A stretch of DNA of 64,000 nucleotides from Arthrobacter terrae. GTDB lineage: Bacteria > Actinomycetota > Actinomycetes > Actinomycetales > Micrococcaceae. This document shows, piece after piece, positions 44,617-53,206 of this stretch (position 1 is the stretch's first letter; each line of letters starts with the position of its first letter). The notes below the pieces were generated by a model. The model saw only the letters and a list, made by a program, of their open reading frames with translations. It did no database searches and was not told the origin of the DNA. Both the position numbers and the translations under genes were made by a program. The stretch covers positions 1-64,000 of the forward strand of contig NZ_JADNYM010000026.1 in NCBI RefSeq assembly GCF_015708085.1. The letters are read 5' to 3'.

Positions 44617-44640
44617 AGGTGCCGGGACATCCCGGCACCT
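44617..44640. promoter_or_regulatory. Perfect 11-bp hairpin before a small secreted ORF
   Basis: AGGTGCCGGGA and TCCCGGCACCT enclose two bases. The hairpin ends about ten bases before a strong ribosome-binding site (AAGGAGA) and could terminate upstream transcription or shape the leader of the 45-codon ORF. Confidence 0.45.
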
Positions 44641-44658
44641 CGTCCTAAGGAGAATGTC

Positions 44659-44796
44659 ATGCATCGTCTATTAGTCGCCTTGGCAGTGGCCGTATGTGCG
44701 GCAGGGTCCGTCGCTGGGCCTGCACTTGCCTCATCACCGTCGATCCACAAGAGCGGCTCCGTTGCGGTGGCCTTTGACAACATCCACAAGTCGTAG
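44659..44796 (+). CDS. Short secreted peptide, 45 aa (possibly truncated)
   Basis: The start is ATG 44659, with a near-perfect AAGGAGA six bases upstream. The peptide begins MHRLLVALAVAVCAAGSVAG and has a likely signal-peptidase site at PALA|SS, which leaves about 20 mature residues (SIHKSGSVAVAFDNIHKS) before a TAG at 44794. So short a mature part is unusual. Either it is a real small secreted peptide or a longer exported protein cut by a nonsense change. No family is recognised. Confidence 0.5.
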   Translation: MHRLLVALAVAVCAAGSVAGPALASSPSIHKSGSVAVAFDNIHKS

Positions 44797-45040
44797 GCAT
44801 TTCGCTCAAAAAAACCACTTTCGAATATGAGCGCGGCACTGTGGCGGCCAGTACCGAGTTGAATGGCCGGACCAACAAAAGAGGGGGCCACGGCGACGAG
44901 GCATTTGTCGGACGCTGTCAAGTACTCGTCGAACGGGGAGCCCCTGGTAGGCACTATGGCAGCCCTCGCCGCCGGCAGCCCGGTTCGCCGGCGACGTCCG
45001 GCTCGACCCGATCACGCTGCCCCGCGAGGCTGCCCAGACC

Positions 45041-45337
45041 ATGGTGGTCGCGACCGTCCGGTTCGCTCCCGGCGCCCGAACCACCTGGCACTCCCACGGG
45101 CACGGCCAATACCTCCGCGTCACCCAGGGCGTAGGCCGCTTCGGCGGCCGTGACGGCACCATCATCGAGGTCCACCCCGGCCAGACGCTCTACACCCAGC
45201 CAGGCGAGGAGCACCGGCACGCTGCTGCACCGGGCTGCTTCATGGAACACATCGCCATGCTTCAAAACGGAGAGGACCCCGCCAAGGCCACCACCTGGGG
45301 CGAACACATCACCGACGACGAATACAAGGGTCGCTAA
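45041..45337 (+). CDS. Cupin-domain protein, N-terminus degraded
   Basis: From ATG 45041 the frame encodes 98 residues of a cupin barrel: TTWHSHGHGQYLRVTQGVG (metal-binding His-x-His and Gly) and YTQPGEEHRHAAAPGCF (second cupin motif). Coding similarity continues upstream of the ATG in the same frame (ARFAGDVRLDPITLPRE) to a TAG about 100 bases earlier, without a normal start. The gene has therefore lost its 5' end, as most quercetinase-like small cupins begin about 30 residues earlier. A metal-dependent dioxygenase-type role is possible if the protein is still made. Confidence 0.7.
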   Translation: MVVATVRFAPGARTTWHSHGHGQYLRVTQGVGRFGGRDGTIIEVHPGQTLYTQPGEEHRHAAAPGCFMEHIAMLQNGEDPAKATTWGEHITDDEYKGR

Positions 45338-45685
45338 TTGGCTCCGGTTCCGCGCGGACACTGGACATCGTGTGCCAGCCGCCTCCCCCGCCGGGTCGAT
45401 TCTCGTCACGGAGGGATCGATTCCTGAAGTTGCAGCCCGTAATGACACGCAGTGAGAACACGTAGAAGGCCCGCTCCACGAGGCACTTTTGTTCTCCTGT
45501 CGCGTGCACACTATCTATGGAGCAGCGTCTGCGCTGTGGACGTCGTGCCGTAAAGCGTCTTAGCCGCTTCCCGGTCCGGGGTTTTTGAGTCAAATGAGGA
45601 CGTGCAGCTTTAACTTGACGCGCTGGTCACTGCAGGGGTGTAAAAGCGGGATGTGTTCGCCGATGTCACCCTGATAGCCGGACGG
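45338..45685. other. Gene-free stretch
   Basis: About 350 bases with only short, unsupported frames on both strands between the cupin and the resolvase relic. No repeat was recognised. Confidence 0.4.
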
Positions 45686-45920
45686 GATTGACCCGGCGAC
45701 CTCGACTGGGCGGATGATGCTGAACCTGCTGGCTTCCCTGGCTGAGTACGAGGCTGAGTACGAGCGCGGGCTGATCGTTGGACGCGTCAACGCCGGGATG
45801 CGAAGGACGCCCGGTTGAAGGGACGCACCGCCGAAGACGCAGCACGCCTCATCTGGTAGAGCCGCGCGACGCTGTACCGCCACCTCGGACAAAACGCCGG
45901 ATCCGTCAAGGGCCAGTGAT
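45686..45920 (+). pseudogene. Serine-recombinase relic
   Basis: The frame TGRMMLNLLASLAEYE is a conserved helix of resolvase/invertase proteins. It continues YERGLIVGRVNAGM, then shifts frame (GRTAEDAARLIW, then SRATLYRHLG, which is the C-terminal HTH). The N-terminal catalytic half is missing. A 12-base tandem duplication (GCTGAGTACGAG twice) inserts four residues in the middle. It is unrelated in position to the Tn3 resolvase at 15 kb. Confidence 0.75.
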
Positions 45921-46313
45921 CCCAGATGCCCCAGCGAAAGGCAGCCGACTATGGACCCAGTACAGTCGACTTCTGAGAAAGACACATGCCCGAAGAGAGT
46001 GACCTCCGCGAGTGACTTCAACTTCAACGGCACCCGAAGACCCGCAGTCGGGGACCACGATCACACGCTTAGCGCCAACCACTGTACCGATAGTACGCTG
46101 GCCGGGCCAGCTCGTTCTTACCGCTGACGGAGACATTCGGCACCGCCGCGCCAAGGTCGCGACCGGCGAGCAAGATATGCGATCGCCGAGTTGAACGGAG
46201 TTCCGGTTCACGACGACGGCAACACGCTCTCCCGGCTGATTCGTCTGGGTATCGGGGCCCAAGGCCCCGGTCCCCTGCTCGGGTGACGCCTGCCTAATGC
46301 AGGGCTGGCACAA
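45921..46313. other. Gene-free, probably eroded stretch
   Basis: About 390 bases without a supported gene. One short plus-strand frame (VRWPGQLVLTADGDIRH) and a longer minus-strand frame have neither ribosome-binding sites nor recognisable similarity. This is the last part of the second accessory region before the phosphate-transporter genes. Confidence 0.4.
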
Positions 46314-46568
46314 TCATGACGGAAAACCAAAGAACCCCAGGATCGGCCCGGACAGCGCCGGCACGACGAGGGCGACTCCCAACAGCACCGCCGCGATGCA
46401 AATGACGAAACAAAGATATGCAGCCGCTCGTGCAACCTTCGTGCTGGGCACCTGCTCGTCCACGCTCACCGCGTAGAGCCGTACACCAGTTGCGTAAACA
46501 CCGACTACAAGCACGGCCGAGATCAGCGTGGTCACGGCCACGACGAGAAAGGCTCCCCAATTAATCAT
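46314..46568 (-). CDS. Small membrane protein coupled to PiT transporter
   Basis: This 84-aa protein has two transmembrane segments (about 5-25, GAFLVVAVTTLISAVLVVGVY, and about 50-75, YLCFVICIAAVLLGVALVVP). Its ATG overlaps the TGA of the pit gene by four bases, so it is translationally coupled. Proteins of this kind are often found directly behind pit in Arthrobacter relatives. It may stabilise or regulate the transporter. Function is inferred from position only. Confidence 0.75.
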   Translation of the reverse strand: MINWGAFLVVAVTTLISAVLVVGVYATGVRLYAVSVDEQVPSTKVARAAAYLCFVICIAAVLLGVALVVPALSGPILGFFGFPS

Positions 46569-47968
46569 GATTTGCCGTTCTGCTTTGCGTCCGAGGATTT
46601 GGACTGTACTGCCGGCAACGAACCGGTGCCGGCGCCGGGCCCGTCCGCGGCCCGGGTGGCCTGTTCGACTGCGGCCTGTGCCGCGACCCTGGCTGCCGCT
46701 TTCTGCACTGCCTTGGCGGCGGCCTTTTCAGCGGCACGTTCGGCGGCACGGGCCTTGGCTGCAAGCCTGTCGCGCTCTTTCTTACTCGGGATATGGACCG
46801 TCTCACCGACGGCGTCGACGTCGCTGATGGCGTTCGCGTGGTCCACGTGGCCGCGCTGGGATCGGACGAAGATAAAGAGAATGGCCCCGAGACCGACGAC
46901 GGCGTCAATCAGCACGCCGATGGTCCCCACGCCCGCGATAAAGGCCGCCAGGCCGCCGACAATGGCGGCTGCCGGAAGAGTAAAGAGCCAGCCCAGCGCG
47001 ATCTTGCCGATGGCCCCCCACCGTACGGTGGAACCAGTTCGTCCGAGACCGGAACCGATCACTGACCCCGAAGCCACATGGGTGGTGGAAAGCGCAAAAC
47101 CGAGGTGCGAGGAGGCCAGAATGGCTGCTGCGGTACTCGTTTCCGCGGCGAAGCCCTGGGCCGGCTTAACGTCTGTAAGACCGCTGCCGAGAGTGCGGAT
47201 GATCCGCCACCCTCCCGTGTACGTTCCCAGGGCGATGGCCAGGGCGCAGGCACCGACCACCCAGAGCTCCGGTCCGGATCCGACCTTTTGCATGTTCGCG
47301 GAAATCAGCACAAGTGTAATGACCCCCATGGTCTTCTGCGCATCGTTGGTGCCGTGTGCCAGCGCAACCAGCGAGGAGGAGAACACCTGGGCATAACGGA
47401 ATCCGCCGCGCTTTTGCACCAGTTTGTCCCCGGAGTCGGGGTCCGTCCGCCGAGTGATCCGGTAGGCGAGCTTGGTACACAGATAGGCAACGCCGCCGGC
47501 AATCAGCGGCGCCACCACGGCGGGCAGGATGATCTTTGAAAGCAGCACGCTCAGGTCCACCGCGTGTAAACCGATCCCTACCACGGCTGCACCGATAAGG
47601 CCGCCGAACAGCGCGTGCGAAGAGCTGGAGGGCAAACCGAACAGCCAGGTGACAAGGTTCCACAAAACTGCGCCCATCAGCCCGGCAAAAATCATCACAG
47701 GGGTTATTTGGACGCCTTCGCTGCCCTCCCGGATTAACCCGCCGGAGATAGTCTTGGCCACCTCGGTTGAGAGGAAGGCACCCACCAGATTTAGCACAGC
47801 TGCCAGCGCCACTGCAGTTTTCGGTTTAATAGCTCCTGTGGCGATGGGCGTAGCCATGGCATTGGCTGTGTCGTGAAACCCGTTCGTAAAGTCGAAGAAG
47901 AGAGCCAGCGCTATGACAAGCACGACCATGAAGGTGAGATCCACCCGTGATCCAATCTGAGAGGTCAA
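46565..47968 (-). CDS. pit: Inorganic phosphate transporter, PiT family
   Basis: This 467-aa membrane protein carries both PiT half-signatures: FFDFTNGFHDTANAMATPIATGAI at about residues 24-47 and LVALAHGTNDAQKTMGVITL at about 205-225. It has about ten TM segments and a long hydrophilic C-terminal extension rich in Ala and Lys (RAAEKAAAKAVQKAAARV), an unusual tail that probably lies in the cytoplasm. PiT proteins are proton-driven, low-affinity carriers of metal-phosphate complexes. No PhoU-like gene lies beside it. It is the first gene of a two-gene operon. Confidence 0.95.
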   Translation of the reverse strand: MTSQIGSRVDLTFMVVLVIALALFFDFTNGFHDTANAMATPIATGAIKPKTAVALAAVLNLVGAFLSTEVAKTISGGLIREGSEGVQITPVMIFAGLMGAVLWNLVTWLFGLPSSSSHALFGGLIGAAVVGIGLHAVDLSVLLSKIILPAVVAPLIAGGVAYLCTKLAYRITRRTDPDSGDKLVQKRGGFRYAQVFSSSLVALAHGTNDAQKTMGVITLVLISANMQKVGSGPELWVVGACALAIALGTYTGGWRIIRTLGSGLTDVKPAQGFAAETSTAAAILASSHLGFALSTTHVASGSVIGSGLGRTGSTVRWGAIGKIALGWLFTLPAAAIVGGLAAFIAGVGTIGVLIDAVVGLGAILFIFVRSQRGHVDHANAISDVDAVGETVHIPSKKERDRLAAKARAAERAAEKAAAKAVQKAAARVAAQAAVEQATRAADGPGAGTGSLPAVQSKSSDAKQNGKS

Positions 47969-48114
47969 CTGCGGACTGTCAAAAAATCTGGCTGTCGTTA
48001 CCCGCGGACAGTGCCCGCCGGGATTTCACCAAACAGTAATGATCTTATGTTGCCGACAGCTACCCGCCAAAGACGCCTTCCGGACTTCTGGCACCGGAGG
48101 CCGAAGTGATAGCC

Positions 48115-48603
48115 CTATAGATCGTCCTGATCGAGGATTCCGGCTCCGAACCGGCCCAGCGGTGAGCCACCGAAGTTCGCATCATCGTCGCTGCCGTCGG
48201 CCTCGTTCCCGGTGGGTGTTTCACCAAAGTCCACGTCTTCAGCTGCCTCGCCCATGGTGGGTTCATCCGGCGGAATCTGCTCCTCGCCGGACTCATAACG
48301 GGCTTCCTCCGTCTGGTCTTCCAGGTACTGCTCTGAACGGTAACCATCCGGCGCCGCTTCACCGCCTTCTATCAGCGGATCATCGCGCCAACGCTCCGGG
48401 TTGGCTTCGGCTGCCCCTGGATAATCATCCGGGCCGCGGCCGCTGAGCGGATCGGGGCCGTTAGCCCCGGGTGTTGAGGGATCATCGTCCGCGGCCGGGT
48501 CGCCTGTGCCGGCACCAGCCGCATCCGGCATGCCCGACGTATCGCTGAATATGTTCAGTCCCATTTCTTGAACCTGCTCTTCGGGAATGTTTTCTTCACT
48601 CAT
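48115..48603 (-). CDS. Acidic, intrinsically disordered hypothetical protein
   Basis: The start ATG 48603 (SEENIPEEQVQEMGLNIF) is chosen, preceded by GGAAAGGGTCC. The 162-aa product is nearly free of hydrophobic stretches, strongly acidic and rich in Gly, Pro and Asp (GDPAADDDPSTPGANGPDPL), ending LGRFGAGILDQDDL. Such proteins are common in actinobacteria as stress- or dormancy-associated disordered proteins, but no family is recognised. It lies between pit and the CDF gene in the same orientation, with separate spacing. Confidence 0.65.
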   Translation of the reverse strand: MSEENIPEEQVQEMGLNIFSDTSGMPDAAGAGTGDPAADDDPSTPGANGPDPLSGRGPDDYPGAAEANPERWRDDPLIEGGEAAPDGYRSEQYLEDQTEEARYESGEEQIPPDEPTMGEAAEDVDFGETPTGNEADGSDDDANFGGSPLGRFGAGILDQDDL

Positions 48604-48670
48604 ACTGGACCCTTTCCGAGGTTTACTGCTGTTTCCTTTCAGCAACCCTACTCAGCGCCGTCCGGGCTGG

Positions 48671-49555
48671 CTACAGCGCATCCTCCTCAAGGGAGGTCTC
48701 TTCGTTGGTCGCAAGCGTCAGCACGGCCTCTTCGATGAGATCGTTGGCCTCCACTTCCCTTTCCACCCGGCGGAGAGCGAGCGCGACGTCGCTCTCCGGG
48801 CAATTGCCCGCCATGTCTACCGCAGCCACCAGGTACAGCCGGTTAGGGCCGACAAATTCAAGGTGAATATAGGTGACGCGCTCAATGTCCCGATGCTCCA
48901 GCAACATCCGTAGAGCGGATTGTTCAAGCTCAGGAGTAACCGCCTGGCCGACCAGGAAGCGGCGGTTCCTGTCGATGAGCACGACGGCGACGACGGCCAG
49001 CAGCAGGCCGACCAGGATCGAACCCAGCGCGTCCGGAACTGCCGATCCAGTCACCTGATGAAGGAAGATTCCCGCGAAAGCAATGGCCAGGCCCACCAAG
49101 GCAGCCGAATCTTCGGCAAACACGGCCCGCAGGGTGGGATCGGAGCCGAGCATGACATCCTCCAGAACGCCCCGCTTGTGCCGGGCCGCGAGCTTCCTGG
49201 CCTGGCGGAGGGCCTGCAGAAAGGACATGCCCTCCAGGACGAACGAGACCGCCAGGACAATATAGGCAATCAGGAAATCCGATGCCGGTTCCGGTGTGAA
49301 AAGCTGCTGGACTCCGTGCATGATGGACACCGCGGCCCCGGCGGTAAAGAGCCCGCATGCGGCGAGCATGGCCCAGACATAGGCCTCACGGCCGTAGCCG
49401 TAAGGGTGCGCCGGGTCGCCCTTCTTTTTGGATCTCTTGTCCGCAATGATCAGAAAGACCTCATTGCCGGTATCCGCCCAGGAGTGGGCCGCCTCGGCCG
49501 TCATCGACGCCGAACCGGTGAGCGCGGCGGCCACCGATTTCGCGACGGCGACCAA
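48671..49555 (-). CDS. Cation diffusion facilitator (CDF) transporter, 5' end uncertain
   Basis: The 294 residues from TTG 49555 cover most of a CDF protein: TAEAAHSWADTGNEVFLII (the metal-site His/Asp motif, HS.AD..NE), six hydrophobic segments and a C-terminal cytoplasmic domain (RVTYIHLEFVGPNRLYLVAAVDM). Coding continues upstream in frame (SGLLTILIAFGANFLVAV) to about 49,680 without a usual start codon. An ATG at 49683 is one base out of frame and would fit if GG were GGG. CDF carriers export Zn, Co, Mn or Fe; which metal is not clear here. Confidence 0.85.
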   Translation of the reverse strand: MVAVAKSVAAALTGSASMTAEAAHSWADTGNEVFLIIADKRSKKKGDPAHPYGYGREAYVWAMLAACGLFTAGAAVSIMHGVQQLFTPEPASDFLIAYIVLAVSFVLEGMSFLQALRQARKLAARHKRGVLEDVMLGSDPTLRAVFAEDSAALVGLAIAFAGIFLHQVTGSAVPDALGSILVGLLLAVVAVVLIDRNRRFLVGQAVTPELEQSALRMLLEHRDIERVTYIHLEFVGPNRLYLVAAVDMAGNCPESDVALALRRVEREVEANDLIEEAVLTLATNEETSLEEDAL

Positions 49556-49752
49556 AAAGTTGGCGCCAAACGCAATCAGGATGGTCAGCAGCCCCGAGTC
49601 TCTGGCCTTCGCAGGAGTATTTCCGCCATTGAGCCGGACAGTGCTCTGCCCTGGCTCAGTCTCTGCCGGTTGGGTTTGTCCATGGGCCCAGAATACTCAC
49701 TGACCGCCGGAACAGGGACTTTCACTGCTCCAGCCCCACAGGGCCTGGCCGG

Positions 49753-51027
49753 CTATACCGCCGTCGTGCTGCTCCGGCTGGTGCCGGACAGCCGGATGGC
49801 ACGCGCTGCCGACGAGCGCCGATAGGCGCCAAGGAAAGCAGAAATCCGGCGGACTGCTTCTTCGATGTCCGCCACGGCCGGCAGAATCACAAAACGGAAG
49901 TGGTCCGTCGTCGGCCAGTTAAACGCTGTCCCGTGCGAGATGAGGATTTTTTGTTCCTGCAGCAGGTCAATCACGAACTGCTCGTCGTTCTCGATGGGGT
50001 ACAGCTGCGGGTCCAGTCGCGCGAACAGGTACATCGCCCCGGCGGCAGGGACGGCGCTGACGCCGGGTATCGCGGTGAGTAATTCGTGCGCACGGTCCCG
50101 CTGCTGGCGCAGTCTGCCGCCGGGCGCCACCAGATCATCGATCGTTTGATAGCCGCCCAGGGACGTCTGAATAGCGTGCTGGGCCGGGACATTGGGGCAC
50201 AGCCGCAAGGAAGCGAGCAATTCCAGCGCTTCGCGGTACTCCGACATGGCAGCGCGCGGACCACTCAGGGCTACCCAGCCGGACCGGTAACCGGGCATCC
50301 GGTAGGCCTTGGACAAACCGCTGAATGTCAGCGTGCACACGTCGGTGGCCACCGACGCGGTGTGCACGTGGACCGCGTCCTCGTAGCGGATCTTCTCGTA
50401 GATTTCGTCGGAGAACAGCACCAGGTCGTGCTTGCGGGCCAGGTCGGCAAACCGCTGAAGGATGTGCCGCGGGTAGACGGCACCCGTGGGGTTATTGGGG
50501 TTGATGATGACAATCCCCTTGGTCCGATCGGTGATTTTGGCCTCGACATCTGCCATGTCCGGCCACCACTGATTGGCCTCGTCGCATAGGTAATGCACCG
50601 CGCGGCCTCCGGTCAGCGTCACCGCGGCCGTCCAGAGCGGGTAGTCCGGAGCCGGGATCAGAACTTCGTCGTCGTTCTCCAGGAAGGCCTGGAGCGTCAT
50701 CGAGATTAGTTCGCTGACGCCGTTGCCAATGAAGATATCCTCCACGCCGATCTGCATCAGGCCCTTGGTTTGGTAGTACTGCGAGATCGCGGTCCGAGCG
50801 GAAAAAATGCCCTTGGAGTCGCTGTATCCCTGGGACCCGCGTAAGTGATGAATCATGTCCACCACGATCGATTCCGGAGCTTCGAGACCGAAAGGTGCCG
50901 GGTCACCGAGGTTCATCCGCAGAATCCGGTGTCCCTGCGCCTCCATTTTTTTGGCTGCCTGAAGGATGGGGCCACGGAGTTCGTAACGGACGTCTCGGAG
51001 TTTGCTGGAATGCTGCATCTGGGGCAT
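49753..51027 (-). CDS. PLP-dependent aminotransferase, AlaA-like
   Basis: The start ATG 51027 (PQMQHSSKLRDVRYELRGP) is chosen as the normal family N-terminus. The 424-aa class I aminotransferase shows NGVSELISMTLQAFL, DEVLIPAPDYPLWTAAV, IINPNNPTGAVY, LVLFSDEIYEKIRYE and FSGLSKAYRMPGYRSGW, where the Lys binds PLP and the Arg binds the carboxylate. The DYPLWTAA and YRMPGYRSGW wording fits alanine transaminases of the AlaA/AlaT type that interconvert pyruvate and alanine with glutamate. It stands alone, with the C-terminal 15 residues (SGTSRSSTTAV) unconserved. Confidence 0.92.
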   Translation of the reverse strand: MPQMQHSSKLRDVRYELRGPILQAAKKMEAQGHRILRMNLGDPAPFGLEAPESIVVDMIHHLRGSQGYSDSKGIFSARTAISQYYQTKGLMQIGVEDIFIGNGVSELISMTLQAFLENDDEVLIPAPDYPLWTAAVTLTGGRAVHYLCDEANQWWPDMADVEAKITDRTKGIVIINPNNPTGAVYPRHILQRFADLARKHDLVLFSDEIYEKIRYEDAVHVHTASVATDVCTLTFSGLSKAYRMPGYRSGWVALSGPRAAMSEYREALELLASLRLCPNVPAQHAIQTSLGGYQTIDDLVAPGGRLRQQRDRAHELLTAIPGVSAVPAAGAMYLFARLDPQLYPIENDEQFVIDLLQEQKILISHGTAFNWPTTDHFRFVILPAVADIEEAVRRISAFLGAYRRSSAARAIRLSGTSRSSTTAV

Positions 51028-51141
51028 GCTCAATCTTTTCACACCCTGCTTTGCCCGCCGGGACCCTGCTGGCGGCCACTTCGCACCCATTCCTTCCGCA
51101 GCCGCTTTCCTAAACCGGCTCCCCCGGTAGACCGTTGCCCG

Positions 51142-52053
51142 TCAGTGCTCCCGCAGCCGTTCCGCCGCCCGCTCGGCAGCGTTCCGGGCCGTGGCTGCGG
51201 CGCGCGCCGCGTGCTCCTGCTGCCGCTGCAGGCGCTCCACTTCCCGGTCCGCGGCGGCAATGTTGCGCTTTGCTTCGTCGGCAAGGTCCGTCAGCTCACC
51301 GAGCCGGGTGCGCAACGCAGTACGCGTTGCTGTAAGTTCGCGGTTCTGTTGCCGAAGGCCCTCCGCGGTCCGTTCCGCCTCCGCTGCCGCGCGATCTGCT
51401 GCTTCGGTCTTCCGTTGTGCCGCTTCCCGCATCCTGGCTGTCAATCGTGGCCCCGCAGATTCGCCGTCTGCAGATTCGTCCGCTATTTCACCCGACGCGG
51501 TCTTCCCGGCCTGGCGCACCTGCGCCGCCACGGCTCCGGAAAGGTCCACCGTGCCCCAGCCGTCTGCTGATATAGCGCGCGTCAGCGTTCCGGTCCGGAC
51601 AGCGGCGGCGGCCCACGCGTCGGTCGTGGCCGCGCGCAGCGTCTGTTCAACGTCCCGGAGTACGGCGTCGCTGGCCTTTGAACCCAGGTCCGCGGCCAGC
51701 TCCCGGCCGGATTTCAACAGCTTGGCGAGCAGCCCGCGGCGCTCCCGGCTGAGGCTGCGCATCTTCGCCTGGTCCAACTCCGCCTGGGCCTGCCGGAGCT
51801 TTTCCCCCACTCGCAGCAGCCCGTCAACTTCCTGTGGGCGATGGATGACCAACATATTCACCAACCATGCCGCCGCTGACGGTTTTGCCAAGGTGCCGAT
51901 GCGCTGCGCCAATCCCGTCCTCCCGGCGGAGTGCGCAGCCGCAGCGCCTTCCTTCCGGGCGGCAGTGAATTCCGCGGCCGGTAAGCGGTAGAGCCGCGTA
52001 ACTTGCTGCGCCAGCACGTCGTCGTCGTGCGCCTGTGCCTGTTCACCCGCCAT
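51142..52053 (-). CDS. Coiled-coil hypothetical protein, 303 aa
   Basis: The start ATG 52053 (AGEQAQAHDDDVLAQQVTRLY) is chosen. The N-terminal 130 residues contain PSAAAWLVNMLVIHRPQEVDGLL, a helical segment shared by an uncharacterised actinobacterial family. The C-terminal 110 residues are an Ala/Glu/Arg-rich coiled coil (RTALRTRLGELTDLADEAKRN). There is no membrane segment or enzyme motif. It is probably a structural or scaffold protein, and no partner is evident. It is separated from the aminotransferase by 114 bases. Confidence 0.7.
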   Translation of the reverse strand: MAGEQAQAHDDDVLAQQVTRLYRLPAAEFTAARKEGAAAAHSAGRTGLAQRIGTLAKPSAAAWLVNMLVIHRPQEVDGLLRVGEKLRQAQAELDQAKMRSLSRERRGLLAKLLKSGRELAADLGSKASDAVLRDVEQTLRAATTDAWAAAAVRTGTLTRAISADGWGTVDLSGAVAAQVRQAGKTASGEIADESADGESAGPRLTARMREAAQRKTEAADRAAAEAERTAEGLRQQNRELTATRTALRTRLGELTDLADEAKRNIAAADREVERLQRQQEHAARAAATARNAAERAAERLREH

Positions 52054-52519
52054 ACTGCCGACGACCCTCTCCGGCAATCCACAGGGGGCAGGCCGTAGAG
52101 AGGCTAACGGCTACGAAACCGCCGGCACCCATGTGGAGTCCGGAATTTCCCCGGGCGCTGGGCACCGGCTTGGCGAACGTACCGCCAGCGGCGTCGACGG
52201 CGTTCATGGACAGTTCAGACACCTTGACCCTCCCCGGCCAGCACCACCGAGCAACTGCGCCGTCCCCAGTCTGGTCTGGATGTGGCGCTGAACGGAACCG
52301 TCACGGACATGGCCCCGTCCCGCACGGATAGGGCCAAGCGGGACTCACCGGCGCAGCGGCAGCTCGTCGCTGAACCATGCACGCCTCCTTACACCAGTCC
52401 GCGGCACTCCCAGCAGATAAATATCTTATTCGGATACAACAGTAAGACGCTCTTAACACTTGCCGGTGTTCGTACCGGTGCCGGTGCTTCTGGAGCCCCT
52501 TGCGCAAAGGACGCCTGTA
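52054..52519. other. Gene-free stretch
   Basis: About 465 bases without a supported gene; frames on both strands lack ribosome-binding sites. AT-rich DNA around 52,415-52,460 probably holds the promoter of the membrane-protein gene that follows. Confidence 0.45.
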
Positions 52520-53080
52520 GTGCAGCTTAACTTCGATTATTGGTCCATTGTGGCCATTGCTTTTCTTTTGTCTGCACTGAATTCTGTAGCCGGTGCGGTT
52601 CGTCTGCAATCCTGGCCGGCCCGGCTCAACCAGCTGCTGACGGCCCTGATGGCGTTGTCGCTGGCGACGGTAGCACTCCATCTGATGCCCGGCGGCGCCG
52701 TGACGGCCGTCGGCGCCGTCCTGCTGCTCGCGGCGGCCTGGTTCCTGTTGCAATGTCTCCCCCGGCGTCCCGAATGGGCCAGACACCAGCACCGCGGCTG
52801 GCTAATATACCGCGCTACCCAATTGGCTCTGAGCTACTGGATTGTCACGGTGTTTTCCGTGAGCGCCGGCAAGCCCGGCCCGCCCGTCCACCTGCTCGGC
52901 TCCATTCTGCTCTCTGTCTACGGTGGGGTGCTATTGGTGATCGCGGCGGTCATCTGGCTCCTTGCCACCTTTGCCACCCCGCGACGGGACACTTCGGCAC
53001 AGGCGGTGGCTAAACCCCAAGGACTAGCGGAAGCATTAGTCGCCGGCGGTCTGGCCTTTCTCCTGATTGCGTATGCCTGA
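52520..53080 (+). CDS. Hypothetical six-TM membrane protein
   Basis: The start GTG 52520 (QLNFDYWSIVAIAFLL) is chosen, with AAAGGA about eight bases upstream. The 186-aa product is mostly hydrophobic, with roughly five to six segments: about 8-28, 37-50, 54-75, 97-110, 120-145 and 168-185 (LAEALVAGGLAFLLIAYA). A short basic loop (LPRRPEWARHQHRGW) divides it. No family is recognised; it resembles small uncharacterised integral membrane proteins rather than a known carrier. Confidence 0.6.
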   Translation: MQLNFDYWSIVAIAFLLSALNSVAGAVRLQSWPARLNQLLTALMALSLATVALHLMPGGAVTAVGAVLLLAAAWFLLQCLPRRPEWARHQHRGWLIYRATQLALSYWIVTVFSVSAGKPGPPVHLLGSILLSVYGGVLLVIAAVIWLLATFATPRRDTSAQAVAKPQGLAEALVAGGLAFLLIAYA

Positions 53081-53206
53081 CGCTTAGGCTCGCTGCGGAT
53101 GCCTGGCTTCGTAAAAGAGTTCAGGCAGCTTCCGGATTCGCGCCTTGGTAGTCAGCCTGCTTAGTATTGGCAGGGTAACGTCCCCGTTGCGGTCAGGAGC
53201 CCGACA

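Noticed and set aside
44598-44954. 118-codon minus-strand frame
   Set aside because: Opposes the small secreted ORF, which has a near-perfect ribosome-binding site and a signal peptide; the minus frame has neither.
45590-46033. 147-codon minus-strand frame
   Set aside because: It is antisense to the resolvase relic and lacks a ribosome-binding site and similarity.
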